Assembly (NCBI GenBank): GCA_963693085.1
Contig: OY856413.1
Span: forward strand, 105,282,501-105,346,500
Direction: 5' to 3'
DNA: 64,000 nucleotides
DNA from: Alisma plantago-aquatica
Taxonomy: Eukaryota > Streptophyta > Magnoliopsida > Alismatales > Alismataceae
Shown: piece by piece, positions 11,018 through 23,249 of the stretch
Layout of the letters: the number at the start of each line of letters is the position of its first letter
Numbering within the stretch: the first letter of the stretch is position 1
Translations under genes and position numbers: made by a program
Notes under the pieces: generated by a model
What the model was told of the DNA's origin: nothing
The model's input: the letters and a program-made list of their open reading frames with translations, nothing else
The model's database searches: none

Positions 11018-13127
11018 ATAGTATATGGCTAGAACCATGCTTTTAGTGTATGACACTCCAAAGAAGTTTTGGGCTAAAGTTGTTAGTACCATATGTTTTG
11101 TGCAAAACTGGGTTTTTACGCATCTTTCTTTGAGGAAAACCCCCTATGAGCTATGGCGTGGTAGGAAGCCTTCTATCAAGTATTTCCATGTTTTCGTATG
11201 TGCATGTTTTGTTTTGAATATAAAAGATTCTCTTGACAAGTTTGATCTGAAATCTTACAAGGCTTTATTGTTTGGCTATAGCACTACTCGCAAGGCTTAT
11301 AGATTGTTTACTGTTGATATTTCTAAAGTAGAAGAATCTATAAATGTTAAGTTTATTGAGACTAACAAATCTATTCTCAAAGATATTGTTCCAAATGATG
11401 ATGTTGTAGGTGAAGTAATTCCTATTCTAAAAGAACTCAACATCACCCATAAGGGAAAAGAGGTGGTCATTCAAGAAGAAGAGAAAGATGAAGAGAAGAA
11501 GGATCCAACTCCCCAATTTGCAAAGAATTGTCCAAAAGAGATGATCTTAGGTGACCCATTTGAAAGAGTGAAGACGCGTGCTGCATTAAACAAAGAACAA
11601 GCCAACATCACCTTCATCTCACAACTCGAGCCAAAGAATGTCAATGAAGCTCTTGGAGATGATGAATGGATCCTAGCCATGCAAGAGGAGTTGGAGCAAT
11701 TTGAGAAGAACAAAGTATGGACCCTAGTGCCAAGACCAAGTGATAGAAATATCATTGGCACCAAATGGGTCTATCACAACAAGCTAGATGAAAGTGGCAA
11801 GGTGGTAAGGAACAAAGCAAGGTTAGTGGCTCAAGACTATAATCAGCAGGAAGGTATATATTTTGATGAAACATATGCACATGTAGCTAGACTTGAGTCC
11901 CTTTGTATGTTGCTTGCTTTTGCTAGTTGTAAAAACTTTCTACTTTATCAAATGGATGTTAAAAGTGCATTTTTGAATGGTACAATTGAGGAGGAAGTGT
12001 ATGTTGCACAATCCTTGGGCTTTGAATAAGAAATATTACCTAACCATGTTTATTTTTTGCAAAAATTTCTCTATGGACTCAAACAAGCACCTCGAGCTTG
12101 GAATGAGAAATTAAAGAAATTTTTGTTAGATCATGGGTATATCATGGGAAAAGTATATTCTACCTTGTTTCTAAAGCACACTTCTAACAATTTTCTTATC
12201 ATTCAAATATATGTTGATGATATCATTTTTGGCGGAACTAAACTTGATCTTTGCAAAGAATTTAGTGATCTTATACAGAGTGAATTTGAGATGAGTATGA
12301 TGGGTGAGCTCACATTCTTCCTTGTCTTTCAAATCAAGCAAACTAAAGATGGGAACTTCATCAACCAGGTAAGTACACAAGTGAGCTACTTAAGCACTTT
12401 GGGATGGAAAACACCAAGCCGACGGACACACCCATGTCAAACACTGTCAAACTTTATAAAGATGAAGAAGGTGAGAAGGTAGATGAGAAGCTCTATAGAT
12501 CTATGATTGGAAGTTTACTTTACTTAACTGCCTCGTCCTGATATAATGTTTAGTGTTGGCTTGTGTGTTCGCTTTCACTCAAATCCTAAGAAATCATATC
12601 TTATAGCTATTAAGAGGATTTTAAGGTACTTAGCCAAAAATCCAAATTTTGGTCTATGGTATCCTAAGTCAAGCGACTTTACTTTTACGACTTATAGTGA
12701 TGTGGATTACATGGAATGCTTGATTGATAGAAAGTTCACAAGTGGCACTTGGTTCTCCAAGAAATAGAGGACAATGGCATTATCAACCACCAAGGCTAAA
12801 TACATTACAGCCGGGAGTTGTTGTGTCCATGTCCTATGGATGAAGAAAATGCTCCAAGACTTTAACATTCATTTTGATGCTTCTCCTATCTATTGTGATA
12901 ATACTAGTTGAATTAATCTGTCTTACAATCCTATCTTTCATAGTATAGTTAAGCATATAGAGGTTCATCATCATTTTCTTCATCATCACATTGCCAAAAA
13001 GGATATCTATATCATGCATGTGGACACAGAAAATCAGTTGGTGGACATTTTCACTAAACCTCTAGCTAGAGAGAGATTTAACTTTATTAGATCTAAACTG
13101 CTCATAACTGCCTTGAATGAATATTGA
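11018..13127 (+). pseudogene. Copia A (Sirevirus-like) pol relic: integrase end, RT, RNase H
   Basis: The left side is cut by the LARD-like LTR, so the frame resumes inside integrase at MARTML (11025). A 334-codon ORF follows with the integrase tail, then RT ([25 protein letters not shown]), ending at TAA 12027. RT continues from 12057 ([19 protein letters not shown]), shifts frame near 12480-12540, and RNase H follows from 12546 ([28 protein letters not shown]) to the TGA at 13125. Damage includes a TAG at 12765 (CAG expected), a TGA at 12909, and a deletion of about 30 bp in RNase H relative to the sister copy at 63310. Sequence type and the extra downstream ORF suggest the Sirevirus group. 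It cannot encode an active enzyme. Confidence 0.88.
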
Positions 13128-13681
13128 CTTCTAGTTAGTTTTCATCTATTCTATATGCTTTGGTTATGTTTTGATCACCCTTGCTTGCTAATATGCTAAA
13201 ATTAGTTTTTCATGTTCTTTTTTCTTTATTTTTTGCCTTTATTTGGGTATTTTTCACAAATGTTTGTTTTATAACAAAATAGTACCCAATGATGAGTGAT
13301 ATGTGCCTAAGTATGTTTAAAATGAAAATTGGACTTGAAAAATAAATTTAATTAGCACTCTAATGGCTAGAAATTAAGATTTCTAAAGTTGGTTCAGGTG
13401 GACCATCAGTCGAGTTGGCAACTCAACTGATCAATGGCTGAGAGATTTTTTTTAAGAGACAATCGATTGAGTTTCTGAGTCACAGAACTTGAATGATGGC
13501 CGAGATGGAGCAAACTTAAGTCAGGCTTGACCGACTTTTCTCCTTCTCAACTAGTGAAAAATCAACCGATCCAACCTCTAGCTCCCTCAAGCTCTCAATA
13601 CTTGCCCCTGCCTTCCTCTCCCTAGCCCTAGTTCGACCTATATCAACCTTCCTTGACCTCTTTCCGATCAACCCTCGGCGT
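13128..13681 (+). other. Copia A noncoding spacer between pol and the extra ORF
   Basis: This stretch matches 63735-64000 of the second family member up to about 13410, which shows it belongs to the element. From 13400 it contains an imperfect hairpin: CAGTCGAGTTGG paired with CAACTCAACTGATC. ACCGAC and CAACCGATCC boxes follow. No coding capacity is evident before 13682. Confidence 0.7.
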
Positions 13682-14000
13682 GTGGATGGATTTTTGTGGT
13701 GTTTTCCTCTTTTTTTTATCCATCCTTTCTTTTCATCTCCATTGAGTCAAATAGGAGAGAGAGTCACCCCATATGGTACCCCATCTTCCTCTTCCAACTC
13801 GCTTCTCATACCCTTCCATGATACCTTCTTTGTCTCCAATGATTTTCTAAATAGGTACAAGGAAATCCTTCCTAGAAACCCCTTTCCTTTTTGTGCCTTT
13901 TTTGAGCCAACCCCACGTAGATAAAGGGTTATCGATCAAGTAGTCAAGTTGCTATACGATTACCACCTCTCTGCCTTATGTGTTGAACATGCGTGCTACC
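13682..14000 (+). pseudogene. Copia A extra ORF downstream of pol, first part
   Basis: An ORF of 80 codons starts at ATG 13682 and contains the segment DTFFVSNDFLNRYKEI. After a TAA at 13922 (CAA expected) the same frame stays open up to the copia B insertion at 14000. It then carries on in the same frame beyond the other end of copia B, at 23250. Sireviruses and some other plant LTR elements carry an additional, sometimes env-like, ORF at this position. I see no signal peptide or membrane segment that would support an envelope role. The true start may lie upstream. Confidence 0.6.
13996..14000. repeat. Target-site duplication of copia B, left copy (CTACC)
   Basis: CTACC abuts the TGTTGG start of the copia B LTR and is repeated exactly at 23245-23249. 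Confidence 0.95.
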
Positions 14001-15466
14001 TGTTGGTATGTATGCCCATAGAGCAAGTCATATGATGATTGTAATGGGATACTTTGTAAATGATTTGAATAATAATAAAAGGCAATTTCTGATCTATATG
14101 TTTAAACTGTTTCTGAGATGATGGTGTAACATGATAGATGTCTAAAGAATGACTTTACTCAATGATGTATACTTTTAGGTTAAGGACCTAAATGATGAGA
14201 TCATACGGATTTTAAGAGTATACATTCTTGTTTGGTCCCTAGTCGGTTGTTATTGTGGAAATAACCATAGACATCAATAACACTAAAGACTAGATTGTGT
14301 GTTGGTTGATGACAAAATTTCATTAGTCATGATATAGTGATATCAAACCAAGCACATAGGTACTTGTTAGAGAACAAGGTACCAGACAGACCCACCGTGA
14401 GAGTGACACATGGAACCATGACTTGGTAGTCACAGTCAGCTCTCACAGTGATGGTGGTGAGTGTGATTCTTAGACCTGAAAAATCACTACACTCAACACA
14501 TGTCGTTGGGTACACTTTAACATCATCAAACACAATCCTGAAACATGGGTTGTTATAAAGGCGATGATTGGGTGGCTTTGACACATGGGGCTTTTGAGGG
14601 GTGAGTGATAGATATGGGATTTGTCCCTCCTGAGGGAGTTTGATGTCCTTGTCCACTTGATGAGTAGGATTGAGAAAGGCATGCACATGCACGTGTGAAT
14701 CAATATGTGTTATTGATGTCACACACATCTCACCCAGTCTGCTCTGAGATCAAGGAAATGAATGAATGCTGACAGGATGACTGTTCCATGCCTCGAGTTC
14801 ATTCTGGATATCACTGACAAAGGAATTATACATTCACTGTAACACCATTCACGGATTGTAGGATTGAAAGTTGTTCTCCAACTTTCTATTTCACTTGGGT
14901 AGCACTGATGTGTGACTAGGCACCGCTCTTTGGTTGTGAAGTCATAAGTGTTATGGACTTTCACTGCCAATGTGAAATGGACCTGTAGGGTCACACACAT
15001 AGGATTTAACCTGGAAGAGGAGTTTGGTCCACAAGCAATGTTTAAATTGATTACTAAAGGAGTTTAGTAGTTCAATTAAACACTCACTCAATCGATAGCT
15101 CAATATCATAATGTTCAAGGTATTGGACGCATTGATTGGAGTATCAGATTGATTGAAATCGCAATTGACTGATTATGCACAACCTGCACTCCCAACCGAT
15201 CAGTTCATGTAATGAACCGGTCGGCTGAGGTTGCTAAACCAGTCGGCTCAAGTGTTGAACTGATCGACTCATGTATAGAGTGAAATGAGCGGTTCAAGTG
15301 TTGAACCGATCGGTTCAACTGGTGCAACTGAGCAAGTTGGGAAAGTCAGGTCGGTGAGAATTTTCCTATTGTTTCACTTGCCCAATTTGATTGGAAATAG
15401 GATTGGTATTCGATACCAATTAGAAACAAAAGAAGGAAAGTCAATTTGAGTTGAACCAAGATCACG

Positions 15467-15591
15467 AACCGATCGACTGGAGTGTCCAACCGATCGGCTC
15501 AAGGATCCAAACGATCGGCTGGAGTGTCCAACCGATCGACTGGAGGGTCCAGACGACCGTTTCAGTTATTAAACGATCGGTTCAAGTTGCG
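15467..15591 (+). repeat. 21-bp tandem palindrome array upstream of the copia B TATA box
   Basis: Six tandem units of 21 bp (one of 20) start at 15467, 15488, 15509, 15530, 15551 and 15571. The consensus is AACCGATCGRCTGGAGTGTCC, centred on the palindrome CCGATCGG. Units 1 to 4 are close matches; 5 and 6 are diverged. The array ends about 95 bp before the TATA box, so it is a candidate U3 enhancer. A 21-bp period puts each palindrome on the same helix face. Confidence 0.85.
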
Positions 15592-15684
15592 AGTTGGTTG
15601 CTTTTGTGGAAAATCTCGAACCCTTCTATTCCTGCTTTTAGTCTCATATTGCCGGGGACAGAGAACCCTGTCCTATGACCTGCT

Positions 15685-15694
15685 TATATATATA
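15685..15694 (+). promoter_or_regulatory. Copia B LTR TATA box
   Basis: TATATATATA followed by GGGGTATTGGGGGC, about 30 bp before CAGAGTACAACACA, the likely transcription start. It is conserved in the 3' LTR near 22688. Confidence 0.75.
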
Positions 15695-16243
15695 GGGGTA
15701 TTGGGGGCTTCTCAGAGTACAACACAGCGCAAGCCGGTTGCTCTGCAAAGTTGTCGTTCTCTGGTTTTGGTAACCGAGAGAGCCCGAGCAAGTGCTACCC
15801 GAAAAGGGAGGCACAACAAGGGAAAGACAACTGCAGTTGCAACTGGTAGCAGGAGAGCATGTTGGTGACTAGTACGTCAACAGTAGGGTGCGACTTCTTC
15901 CACTTCCTTGTGGGACAAGGAGTGTGGAGTTTCAGGTGGTCTGTGTGGACTACTTCAGAGGCGGGAGGTCACTGCCGCTCAGGAGGACAATTGTCATCCG
16001 ACAGTCTGGTAGGAGGAGTCTTCAATCCCGGTGCGACCAGGAGCTGCACAAACACCATCCAAGACCAGAGGTGAAGATTGCGTGAGGCACGAGGTACTGT
16101 CACCGAGCAAGCCTCGGGACAAGGTATGCATCCACAAACCATCTTTCCTATTCTATAGACATTGACGCGATTCCTTTTGTTCTGGGTTTTGGGGAGAAAA
16201 TTTTTGTTTCCGCTGCTTCTCTATCTCCTCTAAAACCCAACAG

Positions 16244-16259
16244 TGGTATCAGAGCCACG
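16244..16259 (+). other. Copia B primer-binding site (initiator-Met tRNA)
   Basis: TGGTATCAGAGCCACG starts two bases after the LTR end. Confidence 0.94.
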
Positions 16260-17622
16260 TCAACTGCTCTATATTTTAGGATTATCGATATGATCGATTT
16301 TGGTTTGTCGCCTTTATTTATTGCATACTATGCGAATAAAACTGGCTTTATGCATGTCCAATCCACAAATCCCAAATATACATATATGATATGTAATATT
16401 AATGAACTCGATACACATCGCCCTTAAACGAGTTTTGTGGTGTATGTGTAGCATGGTTATGGCCTATAAACCCTATATCTGTGTGTGGTTGTATGTGGTT
16501 GCTTGCATCTCAGTCTGCGCACCGATTCCCTTCTCCTATTCTAGATGTAACTCGAAATAATTCGAGAATTCTTTTCCTACCTTTGCTCCCCCCCGAATGT
16601 AACTCGGGGTTTCACAATTCAATTGTAAATATGATAGATTTTATTTCTTGTTATGTCGAAGAACGGCGGATGACCTGAGATGATCGGTTCAAGGCATGAA
16701 CCGATCGATTGGTGATCTAGACGACCGGTTCAAGGAGCCAGACGAGCGGGTGGCGACCTGAGGAGATGCACGATGACCGGTGAACCGATCGGCTGGAGGC
16801 GCCAGTCGATCGGCTGGTGGCACCCGAACAACAAACCTGATGGCGAGCCGATCAGTCATGGAGATGAGCTGATCAAACCTAGAAAGGCAGGCACAGATTT
16901 CAGCTTGTACAGGTTGCATGTGATGTAGACCTAGATGATCGTGATTCCTCTTGGCTCGAGGAATCACAATAGGATGGCCATAATCATTGCTTTTTTTATC
17001 ATTTTGCATGTTTTATTTGGGATATAGCATGTATATGATACATACTATATATTGTGGTGATTGGATATGTATATGTATATAAAAACCAAATCCCTAGTTA
17101 AATATTAAGTTTTAGATGCCTTCCAAATGCGACACATGTAAAAAGCTTGATCGACCAAGTGTGGGAACGCCCTAGCGTGGTGCACCGTCTATCTCATGGA
17201 AGCGTGAAGGATGAATGTGTGGGTCTGCCCTAGCAGGGTGCATGTTCATCGTGTTGGCTTTGGGTCGGACTTAACAAGGTGATCTAGATGGGATCTAGTA
17301 CCTTGAGGCATGGAGATGATCATTGCAAAGAGTTGTATATGACATCTTTCAAGAGTTGCTTATGATGCAATTGGCAAGAGTTGCCTACCTGAGAGATCTG
17401 AGTTGTGGGTGATAGCCCTAGCTGGTCCATGGCTCAGAGGATTTCAGGATCTTGACCCACTAGAAGATTGTACGCTTCAATCTTCCGAATTAATGGTGAG
17501 GGCTATCAATTTTAGTCAAAATAGTGGGAGCGGTAATTAATTAAAGGCCTAATTAACTATCGTCAAATTTTATTCAAATCAAATAAAAAAGGTTTTGACA
17601 AATGCAAATTTTCTCTTGTAGA
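16260..17622 (+). other. Copia B 5' untranslated leader with a second palindrome cluster
   Basis: About 1.36 kb without a supported ORF. Around 16680-16870 CCGATCGG-type boxes recur (for example GAACCGATCG and CCAGTCGATCGGCTGG), echoing the LTR array. The stretch at 17100-17500 is shared with the copia C leader at 56980-57390, showing it belongs to the family. Confidence 0.75.
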
Positions 17623-18480
17623 ATGGCAAAAGAATCATCTTTTAAAATGGGAAAATTAATTGAGAATAAATTCCATAACTGGTTGAGGAATGTGAGAAGT
17701 GTTCTGCACAATCCAGATATACCAGGAGCCTTAGAATCCACTCTATGTACGCTTAATGCGTTAGTGAAGAAGAAAGTAAGTAAGGGAGAGAAGTGTTCTC
17801 TCGCCAAACCAATTTCTTCTACATGGAGAGGATGGAAGGAACAATGGAAGAAGAGGTCAGAGATAGAGATCTCTACTTCTGGAGTATACATAATAGAGAT
17901 TAACTTTACTACTTCTTCGTCATGGGTACTTGATACCGGATGCGGATCTCACATTTGTTCAAATGTGAAGGATCTTAAGAGAAGTAGGCCTTTAGGGAAA
18001 GGCGAGGTTGAACTACCTGTTGCCAATGGGGCAAGAGTTTCCGCCAGTGCCGTAGGAACCTATGAGTTAACTCTACCAAGTGGGCTAATAATAGAGTTGA
18101 AGAACTGCTATTATGTACCTGCCATAAATAGGAATATCATTTCCGTCTCTTGTTTGGACAAAGATGGATTTGAATTTATTATTAAGAATGGAAAATGTTC
18201 CATTTCTAAAGATGGGATCTTTTATGACAGTGCCCCTATGTCTTATGGTCTATACTTGATAGACTTGGAGACAAGTGTATACAACGTAAACACCAAAAAG
18301 AAAAAACTCAATGACTCAAACAAAACATATCTCTGGCATTGTCGTCTAGGGCACATAAATGAGAAGCGCATCTCTAGACTCCATAAAGATGGTTATCTAG
18401 ACTCTTTTGATTATGAATCAATAGAGACATGTGAATCTTGTTTGTTGGGCAAGATGACCAAGACTCCCTTTTTCAGGTAA
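17623..18480 (+). pseudogene. Copia B gag remnant fused to protease and GAG-pre-integrase region
   Basis: The natural gag start is probably ATG 17623 (MAKESSF); an in-frame ATG at 17602 gives a slightly longer frame. After the usual gag opening (KFHNWLRNVRSVL) most of gag is missing. The frame passes through a scrambled remnant where the zinc knuckle should be (no CCHC left) into protease with WVLDTGCGSHIC, whose D-T-G is the catalytic triad of an aspartic protease. The GAG-pre-integrase motif follows (LWHCRLGH, then CESCLLGK). The frame ends at TAA 18478 because of a one-base shift in a T run; the other frame stays open into integrase. Copia C keeps the corresponding gag. Confidence 0.85.
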
Positions 18481-20992
18481 AGGTGAGAGAGCTAGAGATC
18501 TATTAGGACTCATACATACTGATGTATGTGGGCCTTTTAGAACTAATTCCAGAAATGGGTATCAGTACTTCATTACCTTCACTAATGACTTCAGTAGGTA
18601 TGGCTATGTGTACCTGATGAAACATAAGTCAGAAACCCTTAAAAGGTTCAAGGATTTCATGAATGAAGTACAGAACCAGCTTGGTAAAAGTATTAAGGCA
18701 CTTCATTCCGATCGAGGTGGAGAATACTTAAGCCAGGAGTTTGAGGACCTTCTGCGAGCCCGTGGTATTGTATCACAGTGGACTCCGCCAGGAACACCAC
18801 AGCATAATGGTGTGTCTGAAAGAAGGAATCACACATTGTTGGATATGGTGCGATCAATGATGAGTTTTTCTGATCTTCCGATTTCCTTCTGGGGTCATGC
18901 TCTTGAAACCGCTGCGTTTACACTTAACCGTGTGCCATCTAAATCGGTTCAAAAAACACCATATGAGATATGGTATGGGAAGCATCCCGTTTTGTCTTTT
19001 ATGAAGATTTGGGGTTGTGAGGCTTACGTCAAGAAAATGTTTCCTGATAAGCTTGGACCTAAATCCGATAAATGTTATTTTGTTGGATATCCCAAGGAAA
19101 CGAGGGGATATTACTTATACCACCCTACTGACAACAAAGTGTTTGTTGCCAGGGATGTTGTATTCCTAGAGAGGGAATTTATTTCCAAAGGAAACAATGG
19201 GAGGAATATAGAGCTTGAAGAGGTTCACGCCCAACAAGAAAACATTGAACCGGTAGATGTACCAGAGGAAAATGCAGATTCACAAGGTGTTGTGGAATCT
19301 CAGTCTCCTCAGGTAACACAAGGACCTCGTAGATCTAGTAGGACCCACCTTGAACCTGAGAGGTTTGGATACCTTGTAACTCAGGAAGGTGGTGAGTTGA
19401 TCATAGATGATGATCCAACTACCTACGTAGAGGCTATGGAGGGACCAAATTCTGAGAAATGGCTTGAGGCCATGAGATCCGAGATGGAATCCATGTACTC
19501 CAACAAAGTATGGACTTTGGTGGAACCACCCGAAGGGGTAAAACCCATAGGGTGCAAGTGGGTCTTCAAGAAAAAGACCAACATGGATGTCAATGTGCAA
19601 ACTTATAAATGCAGATTGGTTGCGAAGGGTTTTCGACAAGTTCAAGGTGTTGACTATGATGAAACTTTTTCTCCATTTGCCATGATTAAGTCCATCAGGA
19701 TCATGCTTGCTATTGCAGCTTATTATGACTATGAGATTTGGCAGATGGATGTTAAAACCGCATTCTTTAATGGTAATATACATGAGGATGTGTACATGAC
19801 ACAGCCTGAAGGTTTTGTAGATCCAAAGAATGCCAATAAAGTCTGTAAGTTGCAAAGGTCAATCTATGGATTGAAGCAAGCATCTCGGAGTTGGAATCTT
19901 TGATTTGATGAGGAAGTCAAAGTGTTTGGCTTTACTCAAAATGAAGATGAACCTTGTGTGTACAAGAAGGTTAGTGGGAGCTCGACCAAATTCCTCATAT
20001 TGTATGTGGATGACATACTTTTGATGGGGAATGATGTCTTAGACTTAGAGAAGGTAAAGACTTGGCTTGGGAATACTTTCTCAATGAAGGACTTAGGAGA
20101 AGCATCCTACATTCTAGGAATTAAGATCTATAGAGATAGATCTAGAAGGCTTCTCAGACTAAGTCAGAGCATGTACATCGACAAAGTGCTGAAGCGGTTT
20201 AGCATGGAGAACTCAAAGAGAGGCAACATCCCCATGCTACATGGAGTCACCGTCTCTAGAGCTCAATGTCCCCGATCTTGTGAAGAGAGGGAGCAAATGA
20301 ATGGGATCCCATATGCATCAGCCATCAGATCCATCATGTACGCTATGTTGTGCACACGCCCAGATGTCTCGTATGCTCTCAGCATGATGAGCAGGTACCA
20401 GTCAGATCCCGGGGATGCTCACTGGACAGTCGTGAAGAACATCCTCAAGTACTTGCGAAGGACTAAGGATCAGTTTCTTATATACGGCAACAAGGAAGAG
20501 CTGGTTGTAAAGGGTTACACCGATGCAAGGTTCCAAACCGATAAAGATGATTACAGATCGCAGTCAGGATTTGTCTTTTGCCTTAATAATGGAGCTGTGA
20601 GCTAGAAGAGTTCCAAGCAAGAAACATTTGCCTATTCTACTACAGAGGCCGAGTATATTGCTGCTTCACATGCAGCAAAGGAGGCTGTGTGGATGAGGAA
20701 GTTCATTTCTGAACTTGGTGCAGTTCCCAGTAGCTGTGATGCAATTGAGCTTTATTGTGACAATAATGGAGCTATTGCACAAGCTAAGGAGCCCAGATCA
20801 CATCAGCGGTCCAAGCACATACTGCGGCACTTCCATCTCATACGAGAGATCGTACAACGAGGAGATGTGAAGATTTTCAAAGTACCAACTGAAGACAACA
20901 TGGATGATCCACTGACTAAGGCCCTTTCTCAGCAGAAGCATGATGGTCATGCTAGGTCACAAGGACTGCGTTTCCTTGGTGACTGGCTCTAA
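18470..20992 (+). pseudogene. Copia B pol: integrase, reverse transcriptase, RNase H
   Basis: One frame runs from the shift at about 18470 to the stop at 20992, broken only by TGA 19901 (CGA expected from family likeness) and TAG 20603 (TGG expected). Integrase has the D-D-E set: HTDVCGPF, HSDRGGEYL and HNGVSERRNH. RT shows MDVKTAFFNG and YVDDILLMG, RNase H shows GYTDARF, TEAEYIAA, YCDNNGA and DPLTKAL. With one frameshift and two stops this is a well-preserved but inactive pol; the short list of lesions fits the modest LTR divergence. Confidence 0.92.
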
Positions 20993-21007
20993 GTGCAAGT
21001 GGGAGTC
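20993..21007 (+). other. Copia B polypurine tract
   Basis: GTGCAAGTGGGAGTC directly precedes the TGTTGG of the 3' LTR. Copia C has the same tract at 61016-61030. Confidence 0.8.
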
Positions 21008-23244
21008 TGTTGGTATGTATGCCCATAGAGCAAGTCATATGATGATTGTAATGGGATACTTTGTAAATTATTTGAATAATAATAAAAGGAAATTTCCGAT
21101 CTATATGTTTAAAATGTTTCTGAGATGATGGTGTAACATGATAGATGTCTAAAGAATGACTTTACTCAATGACGTATGCTTTTAGGTTAAGGACCTAAAT
21201 GATGAGATCATACGAATGTTAAGAGTATACATTCTTGTTTGGTCCCTAGTCGGTTTTTATTGTGGAAATAACCATAGACATCAATAACACTAAAGACTAG
21301 ATTGTGTGTTGGTTGATGATAGAATCTCATTAGTCATGATATAGTGATATCAAACCAAGCACATAGGTACTTGTTAGAGAACAAGGTACCGGACAGACCC
21401 ACCGTGAGAGTGACACATGGAACCATGACTTGGTAGTCACAGTCAGCTCTCACAGTGATGGTGGTGAGTGTGATTCTTAGACCTGAAATCACTACACTCA
21501 ACACATGTCGTTGGGTACACTTTGACATCATCAAACACAATCCTGATACATGGGTTGTTATAAAGGTGATGATTGGGTGGCTTTGACACATGGGGCTTTT
21601 GAGGGGTGAGTGATAGATATGGGATTTGTCCCTCCTGAGGGAGTTTGATGTCCTTGGCCACTTGATGAGTAGGATTGAGAAAGACATGCGCATGCACGTG
21701 TGAATCAATATGTGATATTGATGTCACACACATCTCACCCAGTCTTCTCTGAGATCAAGGAAATGAATGAATGCTGACAGGATGACTGTTCCATGCCTCA
21801 AGTTCATTCTGGATATCAGTGACAAAGGAATTATACATTCACTATAACACCATTCACGGATTGTAGTATTGAAAGTTGTTCTCCAACTTTCTATTTCACT
21901 TGGGTAGCACTGATGAGTGACTAGGCACCGCTCTTTGCTTGTGAAGTCATAAGTGTTATGGACTTTCACTTCCAACGTGAAATGGACCTGCAGGGTCACA
22001 CACATAGGATTTAACCGGGAAGAGGAGTTTTGTCCACAATCAATGTTTAAATTGATTACTAAAGGAGTTTAGTAGTTCAATTAAACACTCACTCAATCAA
22101 TAGCTCAATATCATAATGTTCAAGGTGTTGGATGCATTGATTGGAGTATCAGATTGATTGAAATCACAATTGACTGATTATGCACAACCTGCACTCCCAA
22201 CCGATCGGTTCATGTGATGAACCGGTCGGCTGAGGTTGCTGAACCGGTCAGCTCAAGTGTTGAACCGATCGGCTCATGTACAGAGTAAAATGAGCGGTTC
22301 AAGTGTTGAACCGATCGGTTCAACTGGTGCAACCGAGCAAGTTGGGAAAGTCAGGTCGGTGAGCATTTTCCTTTCATTTCACTTGCCCAATTTGATTGGA
22401 AATAGGATTGGTATTCGATACCAATTAGAAATAAAAGAAAGAAAGTCAATTTGAGTTAAACCAGGATCATGAACTGATCGACTGGAGTGTCCAACCGATC
22501 GGCTCAAGGATCCAAACGATCGGTTGGAGTGTCCAACCGATTGGCTGGAGGGTCCAGACGACCGTTTCAGCTATGAAACACGTTCAAGTTGTGAGTTGGT
22601 TGCTTTTGTGGAAAATCTCGAACCCTTCTACTCCTGCTTTTAGTCCCATATTGCCGGGGACAGAGAACCCTGTCCCATGACCCGCCTATATATATAGGGG
22701 TATTGGGCGCTTCTCAGAGTACAACACAATGCAAGCCGATTGCTCTGCAAAGTTGTCATTCTCTAGTTTTGGTAACCGAGAGAGCCCGAGCAAGTGCTAC
22801 CCGAAAAGGGAGGCACAACAAGGGAAAGACAACTGCAGTTGCAACTGGCAGCAGGAGAGTGTGTTGGCGACTAGTACGTCAATAGGAAGGTGCGACTCCT
22901 TCCACTTCCTTGTGGGACAAGGAGTGTGGAGTTCCAGGTGGTCCGTGTGGACTACTTCAGAGGCGGGAGGTCACTGCCACTCAGGAGGACAACTGTCATC
23001 TGACAGTCTAGTAGGAGGAGTCTTCAGTCTCGGTGCGACCAGGAGCTGCACAGACACCGTCCAAGACCGGAGGTGAAGACCGCGCGAGGCGCGAGGTACT
23101 GTCGCCGAGCAAGCCTCGGGACAAGGTATGCATCCACAAACCATCTTTCCTATTCTGTAGACGTTGACGTGATTCCTTTTGTTCTGAGTTTTGGGGAGAA
23201 AATTTTTGTTTCCGCTGCTTCTCTTCCTCCTCTAAAACCCAACA
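21008..23244 (+). repeat. Copia B 3' LTR
   Basis: It matches 14001-16242 along its length and ends AAAACCCAACA before the CTACC duplication. The TATA box and palindromes are kept, though the 21-bp array has more substitutions than in the 5' LTR (for example CCGATTGG at about 22536). Confidence 0.96.
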
Positions 23245-23249
23245 CTACC
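23245..23249. repeat. Target-site duplication of copia B, right copy (CTACC)
   Basis: Exact repeat of 13996-14000, directly after the 3' LTR. Confidence 0.95.

Larger units (their letters stand above)
14001..16242 (+). repeat. Copia B 5' LTR
   Basis: It starts TGTTGGTATGTATGCCC and ends AAAACCCAACA directly before the primer-binding site. It holds CG-rich palindrome arrays (15180-15330 and 15467-15591), a TATA box at 15685 and a leader beginning near CTTCTCAGAGTACAACACA. The small ORFs within it (15451-16085) are not conserved genes: they overlap the repeat array and the leader. Confidence 0.96.
14001..23244 (+). mobile_element. Copia B: full-length Ty1/copia retrotransposon
   Basis: A 9,244-bp + strand element has TGTTGG...CCAACA LTRs of 2,242 and 2,237 bp, a perfect 5-bp target duplication CTACC, an initiator-Met primer-binding site, a purine tract and an internal region of 4,765 bp. 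Domain order is (gag remnant)-protease-integrase-RT-RNase H, which defines Ty1/copia. The LTRs differ by roughly 3% in the first 350 bp compared by eye. The lineage within Ty1/copia is not assigned. Pol has one frameshift and two stops and gag is largely deleted, so the copy is defective. Confidence 0.96.

Noticed and set aside
15180..15600. CRISPR-like repeat array
   Set aside because: Units abut with a 21-bp period without unique spacers, in a plant LTR promoter.
16481..17009. Small ORFs in the copia B leader
   Set aside because: Not conserved in the copia C leader, and they overlap palindrome clusters; likely chance frames.
19280..19855. 191-codon antisense ORF across copia B pol
   Set aside because: Shadow of the well-supported sense pol frame; no recognisable domain.
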